Shown here: one piece after another, positions 35,314 through 38,629 of the stretch | How positions within the stretch are numbered: position 1 is the first letter of the stretch | Layout of the letters: every line of letters begins with the position of its first letter | Source: Candidatus Hydrogenedentota bacterium | GTDB taxonomy: Bacteria > Hydrogenedentota > Hydrogenedentia > Hydrogenedentales > SLHB01 | Assembly: GCA_016209895.1 (NCBI GenBank) | Contig: JACQVH010000154.1 | Coordinates: forward strand, 1 to 38,629 | Reading direction: 5' to 3' | DNA: 38,629 nt | Position numbers and translations under genes: made by a program | The notes under the pieces: generated by a model | Database searches by the model: none | What the model was told of the DNA's origin: nothing | What the model saw: the letters and a program-made list of their open reading frames with translations, nothing else

Positions 35314-36984
35314 CTAAGGCGTTAAAGCGGGCGTGCGCGTGGCTCGTACCCAGACCGCTTCACCCGTAGCCGCAACGGCCCCGGCATTGGTGAAATTGGT
35401 GTAAGTCCCGAAGAGCAGATTCCCGGCCTGTCGCAGATGCCATACCGTCTGGCCAAAGAGATCCGCCCCCCGCCACTCCCACTGAATCTGATCGCCGGAA
35501 ACCGTACCCGCCATGTTGAAGAGCCGCCGCCGCTGCTCTGCCACGTCGTTGTTGGCAAACCGGACGGAGCCGGTGCCGCCCAGTGCCCCGCGCGTATCCT
35601 GGGTAGACACGGTGACGAGCGCGAATTGGGATACCAACGGCGGCCGGGGCGCGTGCGTATCCACGTATGCCGCTACCCAGGTATCTACCAGCCGCGATAC
35701 CGCGCGGTAGCGAAACTCGGCGGTTCCGCGGCCGATGAAGCGTCCCGCCGCGTCCGTCTGCTGGTAGGAGCCAACCATGATTGAACTCGCCAAGCGCAAG
35801 TCCCAGGAAAACGTCGAGCTTGGCGTGCGCCAATCCATCTGTACCCGTGAACCGGAGATCGTACCGTTCTCCACGGTGAATGCCGCGTAAGCCGCCGTCT
35901 CGCTACCCTCCGTCAGAATCTGCCCGGACCCGCTGACCACGCCGCCGGTTTCCGCGCGCAGCTACACCGTCGCCACGTGGTCGGTTCGCGCCGTATCCGG
36001 AAGCACGGCCGTATCGGAAAACGACGTGACCCAAGTGTTGGTCACCGCCGACGGGCCGGCGGCGGGCGACCGGTACCAGGTAGCGTGCCCCAGGCGGATC
36101 AGTTCGTCCGCCGCATTGAACTGGCCGTAAGCAACGACCAAAAGATTGCCGTTGAAAAAGCCGAACCAATCCATCTCATTCGAGATAAGATCCAGTTCGC
36201 CGAAGGTGTACGTTAGCCGCGAGGACGATAAGCCGCCTCCTGTTACGTTGTAATTCAGTTCGCTGGCCACGTTGTCCGCCACTTGCACCACGAACGTGCC
36301 CGCGCCGCTGAGCGCCCCCTCGCTGCTCAAGGCCAGAGTCAACGCGGCCGTGCGGTCATCGGCCGTGAGTCCCGTGGCGGCGAATGCATCGCTCAACCGC
36401 GTGACCCAGGCGTCGTCAATATCCGCCGCGGCCACCCGAAACCAAGCGGCATGACCGGAGCGAATCAACACGTTATTAATGTCATTCTCGGTGTACATCC
36501 CCGTCAGGCGATTGCTGCCCAGGCGAACAAACCATGTGTGGTCGTTCGTGAACTGCCCGGTGGCCGAAGGGCGAAACGCCAAGGTGGCGTCATCGCCGGA
36601 AGTCGTCCCGGATACCCGCAGCGCTACTTCGTCCTGGGCCGTGGCCCCTTCCTCAAACATCCGGAACATCGTGCCGCTGCCGCTGAGCGTGGTCCCGTCC
36701 TGACTCAATAGAATGCGAACGGCGTACTGATTGCGGCCCAGCGGCGCCAAGTCGGTGACACGATCATCGCCATAGCTCGCCACCCAGGTGCCGGCAAAGC
36801 GATTCTCACTAGGCGTCGTACCTCCGCCCCCGCCGGTGCCGCCGGTGCCCGTGTCCCCCGTCTGGTCAGTCGGCCTCTCGTCCGCGTCCACCTTGATCGG
36901 ACCGATACCCAGCCCCTTGCCGTCGCAGCCACTTAAGACCGCCATCACCGGCAATGCCGCCAAAACAAATAGAATACGCTGCAT
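35314..36984 (-). pseudogene. four-repeat lipoprotein interrupted by an in-frame TAG
   Basis: Two frames in the same register, 35962-36984 and 35314-35940, form one ~556-residue lipoprotein (lipobox LSGC at residues 21-24 of the longest frame, which starts at GTG 36996; ATG 36984 is also possible). A Gly/Thr linker leads to four tandem ~120-residue units, each starting with a WV near W71, W197, W322 and W440 and ending like GHAAWFR, GHATWYR, GTAEFRY, GEAVWVR. The stop TAG (35962-35964) lies inside the third unit, and the text runs on at once (LRAETGGVVSGSG), so it is one nonsense change, for instance CAG to TAG. Function unknown; cell-surface or outer-membrane exposure is likely. Confidence 0.82.
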
Positions 36985-37027
36985 CAAGCGCCACACCTTT
37001 CATGTTTGAACCTAGAAAAGGCGGTCC

Positions 37028-37164
37028 GGAGTCAGGAGACAGAAGTTAGAATGTTGCGAGGGTATGGATTATCCTCCCTCAGAAACGACGCGTTGATTCA
37101 CCCAAATGGTGATGCACGCTGGGTTTGCATCCCGTTCTCATTCTGACTCCTGACTTCTGACTCC
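37028..37164. repeat. imperfect inverted repeat, 26-base arms
   Basis: Left arm 37028-37053 (starts GGAGTCAGGAGACAG) and right arm 37139-37164 (ends CTTCTGACTCC) pair with a few mismatches. The text resembles the widespread TTCTGACTCCTGACTCC intergenic repeat. It could be a decayed mobile-element end, but no transposase is near. Confidence 0.5.
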
Positions 37165-37274
37165 GACTGCCGTTTCCAAGTTGAATCGAGCCAAAACCAG
37201 TATATGGCCGCCACCGGTACCCGTCAACATTAAATTCCACCCGGCACTTTTGTTACTCGTCGAACCTCTCAGAC

Positions 37275-37302
37275 GGGTCCGACAGGTCCGATAGGTCGGA
37301 CC
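37275..37302. repeat. degenerate GGTCCGA/GATAGGTC repeat
   Basis: GGGTCCGAC, AGGTCCGAT, AGGTCGGAC: three near-copies of a 9-base unit, related to the tract at 19796-19824. Confidence 0.5.
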
Positions 37303-37394
37303 AACCGTTGAGCCCCCACTGCAATCCCATCATCCCGGTGTGTCTTGCCGTTAATTACACCCTCGCCCGCCCCGCACGCGGCGGAACACTGGAA

Positions 37395-37414
37395 TGTCCG
37401 TGTCTGTCCGTGTC
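37395..37414. repeat. perfect 10-base tandem duplication
   Basis: TGTCCGTGTC twice in a row, followed by a C. Probable microsatellite-like slippage product, about 150 bases before the vapBC promoter. Confidence 0.65.
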
Positions 37415-37546
37415 CCTCCCCACGCCACCACAGTCCCGTAGGGGACGCTTCCCATACTTTACCGTCCCGATGCTGAACCCCAATAGGATCCACATGCGTC
37501 CATGGCCGTCCCTGTCCCGGCGAATTAGCCTCCATTCGCACGCCGT

Positions 37547-37576
37547 TTGACCTCGGCAAGCGTCGTGGTATATACT
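37547..37576 (+). promoter_or_regulatory. vapBC promoter
   Basis: TTGACC (37547-37552), 18 bases, TATACT (37571-37576). An alternative -10 TATATA at 37569-37574 gives a 16-base spacer. The TATATACTC operator repeat overlaps the -10. The ribosome-binding site CCGGAG (37591-37596) is 7 bases before vapB. Confidence 0.65.
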
Positions 37577-37589
37577 CCGATATATACTC
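37569..37589 (+). promoter_or_regulatory. direct-repeat operator candidate for VapB
   Basis: TATATACTC at 37569-37577 and again at 37581-37589, 12 bases apart. It overlaps the promoter -10 and start, so binding of VapBC there would block transcription, the usual autoregulation of such operons. Confidence 0.5.
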
Positions 37590-37603
37590 TCCGGAGATGA
37601 ACC

Positions 37604-37834
37604 ATGAATACCGCCAAAGTGTTCCCCAACGGGCGCAGCCAGGCCGTCAGGCTGCCCCAAGAGTTTCAGTTCTCGACCGATGAGGTCTACGTGAATAAGG
37701 TCGGCGGCGTGGTGATGTTATTTCCCCGCACCAAGGCGTGGGAAGCGCTCGCCCGCAGCCTCGACCATTTCACCGATGACTATATGGCCGAACGCGACCA
37801 AGGCCAAGCCGCAGAACGACGGCGCAAGCTGTGA
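37604..37834 (+). CDS. vapB: VapB-like antitoxin (AbrB/MazE-type swapped hairpin)
   Basis: 76 residues. The N-terminus (AKVFPNGRSQAVRLPQEF then STDEVYV) is the AbrB-like DNA-binding fold. The C-terminal tail is charged and disordered-looking (AERDQGQAAERRRKL), the part that inserts into the toxin. It is followed by vapC with a GTGA overlap. A strong CCGGAG is 7 bases upstream, and it lies behind its own promoter and direct-repeat operator. Confidence 0.92.
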   Translation: MNTAKVFPNGRSQAVRLPQEFQFSTDEVYVNKVGGVVMLFPRTKAWEALARSLDHFTDDYMAERDQGQAAERRRKL

Positions 37835-38232
37835 TTCGCTACCTGCTCGATACGAACATCTGCATTGAATTGATCCGCGGACGTGGCGCGAAAGTCCTCG
37901 AGCGGCTCAAGCGATGCAAGATCGGCGAAGTCGGCATCTCCGCCATTACGCTGGCGGAACTCGAACACGGCGTCGAGAAGAGCGCCCAACCCGAGCGAAA
38001 CCGTCTCGCGCTCAGCGAATTCTGCGCCCCCTTGGAAGTTCGCCCCTTCGACGACGCCGCGGCCGCCGCCTACGGGAAAGTTCGTGCCGTCCTGGAACGC
38101 GCCGGTAAAATCCTCGGCCCGATGGACCTGCTCATCGCGGCCCATGCCCTCGCCGAGGGCGGCACCCTCATCACTAACAACGAGCGCGAGTTCCGCCGCG
38201 TCCACGGACTAACAATCGAGAACTGGCTGTGA
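37831..38232 (+). CDS. vapC: VapC toxin, PIN-domain RNase
   Basis: 133 residues. The PIN acidic set is complete: LLDTN (D7), LAELEHG (E43), GPMDLLIAAHAL (D99), and TNNEREF near 115-121. VapC toxins cleave specific tRNA or rRNA sites with Mg2+. GTG 37831 overlaps the vapB stop, so the pair is translationally coupled. In contrast with the PIN remnant at 1435-1815, this copy is intact. Confidence 0.94.
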   Translation: MIRYLLDTNICIELIRGRGAKVLERLKRCKIGEVGISAITLAELEHGVEKSAQPERNRLALSEFCAPLEVRPFDDAAAAAYGKVRAVLERAGKILGPMDLLIAAHALAEGGTLITNNEREFRRVHGLTIENWL

Positions 38233-38629
38233 CCTATCTGAGTAGTCACGCGAAGTGTGAAGCATGAAGAATTGCCATGAGGCAAAACCATAGGCAAAAC
38301 CGGCGGCGCTTCCGTAAATCGTTATGTTACGACTGGCTTCTCTTGGTGTCCTTGGTGCCTTTGTGTTGAAAGATTTTTCCTAGTCGCGGCCTCTGCCGCG
38401 GTCGGTTCGTTCGTGTGATTCGTGTGATTCGTGGTAGACATTCTTTGGTTGCGGCGGAGCCGCGCTAGGCCCTTCGTGTCCCGCGCCGCGCGGGATTCGT
38501 AGTTGACACCGTTCAGTTCCAGCCTCTGGCCTCACAAGGCTCACTGGCCGCTGGCCCTTTTCACCCTTTTCGTCGTTTTTACCCATGCAGTGCAACGCCG
38601 CGGCTATATATATAGAGGGATATTTGCAA
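38233..38629. other. 397-base repeat-rich non-coding gap
   Basis: No gene supported. It contains CGTGTGATT duplicated in tandem (38412-38429), a CTTGGTGTCCTTGGTGCC tract (38342-38359), and short GC-rich text. The minus frame 38380-38595 is built of this repeat, since it translates to HESHESHE. A TATATATATA tract lies at 38605-38614, followed by GAGGG, possibly the upstream region of a gene beyond the window. Confidence 0.6.

Larger units (their letters stand above)
36985..37546. other. 562-base repeat-bearing non-coding gap
   Basis: No gene I can support. The gap contains an imperfect inverted pair (37028-37053 and 37139-37164), a GGTCCGA/TAGGTC tract (37275-37302), and a perfect TGTCCGTGTC duplication (37395-37414). 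The minus-strand frame 37269-37559 has no family content and matches repeat text. The vapBC promoter follows. Confidence 0.6.

Noticed and set aside
37269..37559. 96-residue minus-strand frame
   Set aside because: No family content or ribosome-binding site; its codons are repeat text and it overlaps the repeat tracts.
38380..38595. 71-residue minus-strand frame with HESHESHE
   Set aside because: Encoded by the CGTGTGATT tandem repeat, no start signal.

Overview
The window is a gene-dense (about 58-60% G+C by eye), standard-code bacterial segment. Its makeup suggests an uncultured Gram-negative heterotroph near the Planctomycetota / Verrucomicrobiota / Hydrogenedentota group. It has outer-membrane proteins and lipobox lipoproteins, a LamG protein and a DUF1080-like protein, GH29 and GH4 enzymes, a URO-D-like protein, a GT-C/TPR membrane protein, several toxin-antitoxin loci, and degenerate intergenic repeats of the kind common in those phyla. 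No rRNA or phylogenetic marker fixes the lineage, so this placement is an inference.

Layout. 1-1380 (-): ABC exporter cut by the left edge. 1435-2050 (+): N-truncated PIN toxin remnant overlapped by a small CxxC protein. 2118-5829: acs (-) and comM (+), divergent. 5952-6288: MNT nucleotidyltransferase with an 11-codon stump of its HEPN partner. 6687-12671 (+): three tightly coupled genes for a membrane Ser/Thr kinase with a large extracytoplasmic domain, a lipoprotein, and a FadL/PorV-like outer-membrane barrel. The kinase ectodomain and the lipoprotein end in the same kind of module, so this is the best candidate for an undescribed envelope signalling system. 12749-13897: opgC-like acyltransferase split by one in-frame TAA. 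13993-16356: groESL with a CIRCE-like operator, promoter and terminator. 16377-17390 (-): hslV followed by an unknown gene where hslU would be expected.

17650-30781 is a carbohydrate-catabolic region. It holds a class I aldolase and uronate isomerase-like pair, alpha-L-fucosidase, GH4 glycosidase, PhyH dioxygenase, exported rhamnose mutarotase, ABM monooxygenase, amidohydrolase, organophosphate-type MFS transporter, a 898-residue LamG/barrel protein, and a secreted DUF1080-like protein. Together they suggest capture and breakdown of fucose-, rhamnose- and uronate-containing glycans.

30869-38232 holds a broken retropepsin-like gene behind an intact small gene, a higBA module that looks leaderless, a minus-strand operon (four-repeat lipoprotein interrupted by TAG, GT-C/TPR membrane protein, URO-D-like protein), and an intact vapBC module with a clear promoter. 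The window carries five genes broken in five different ways, and an unusual density of toxin-antitoxin loci (two intact, two decayed).
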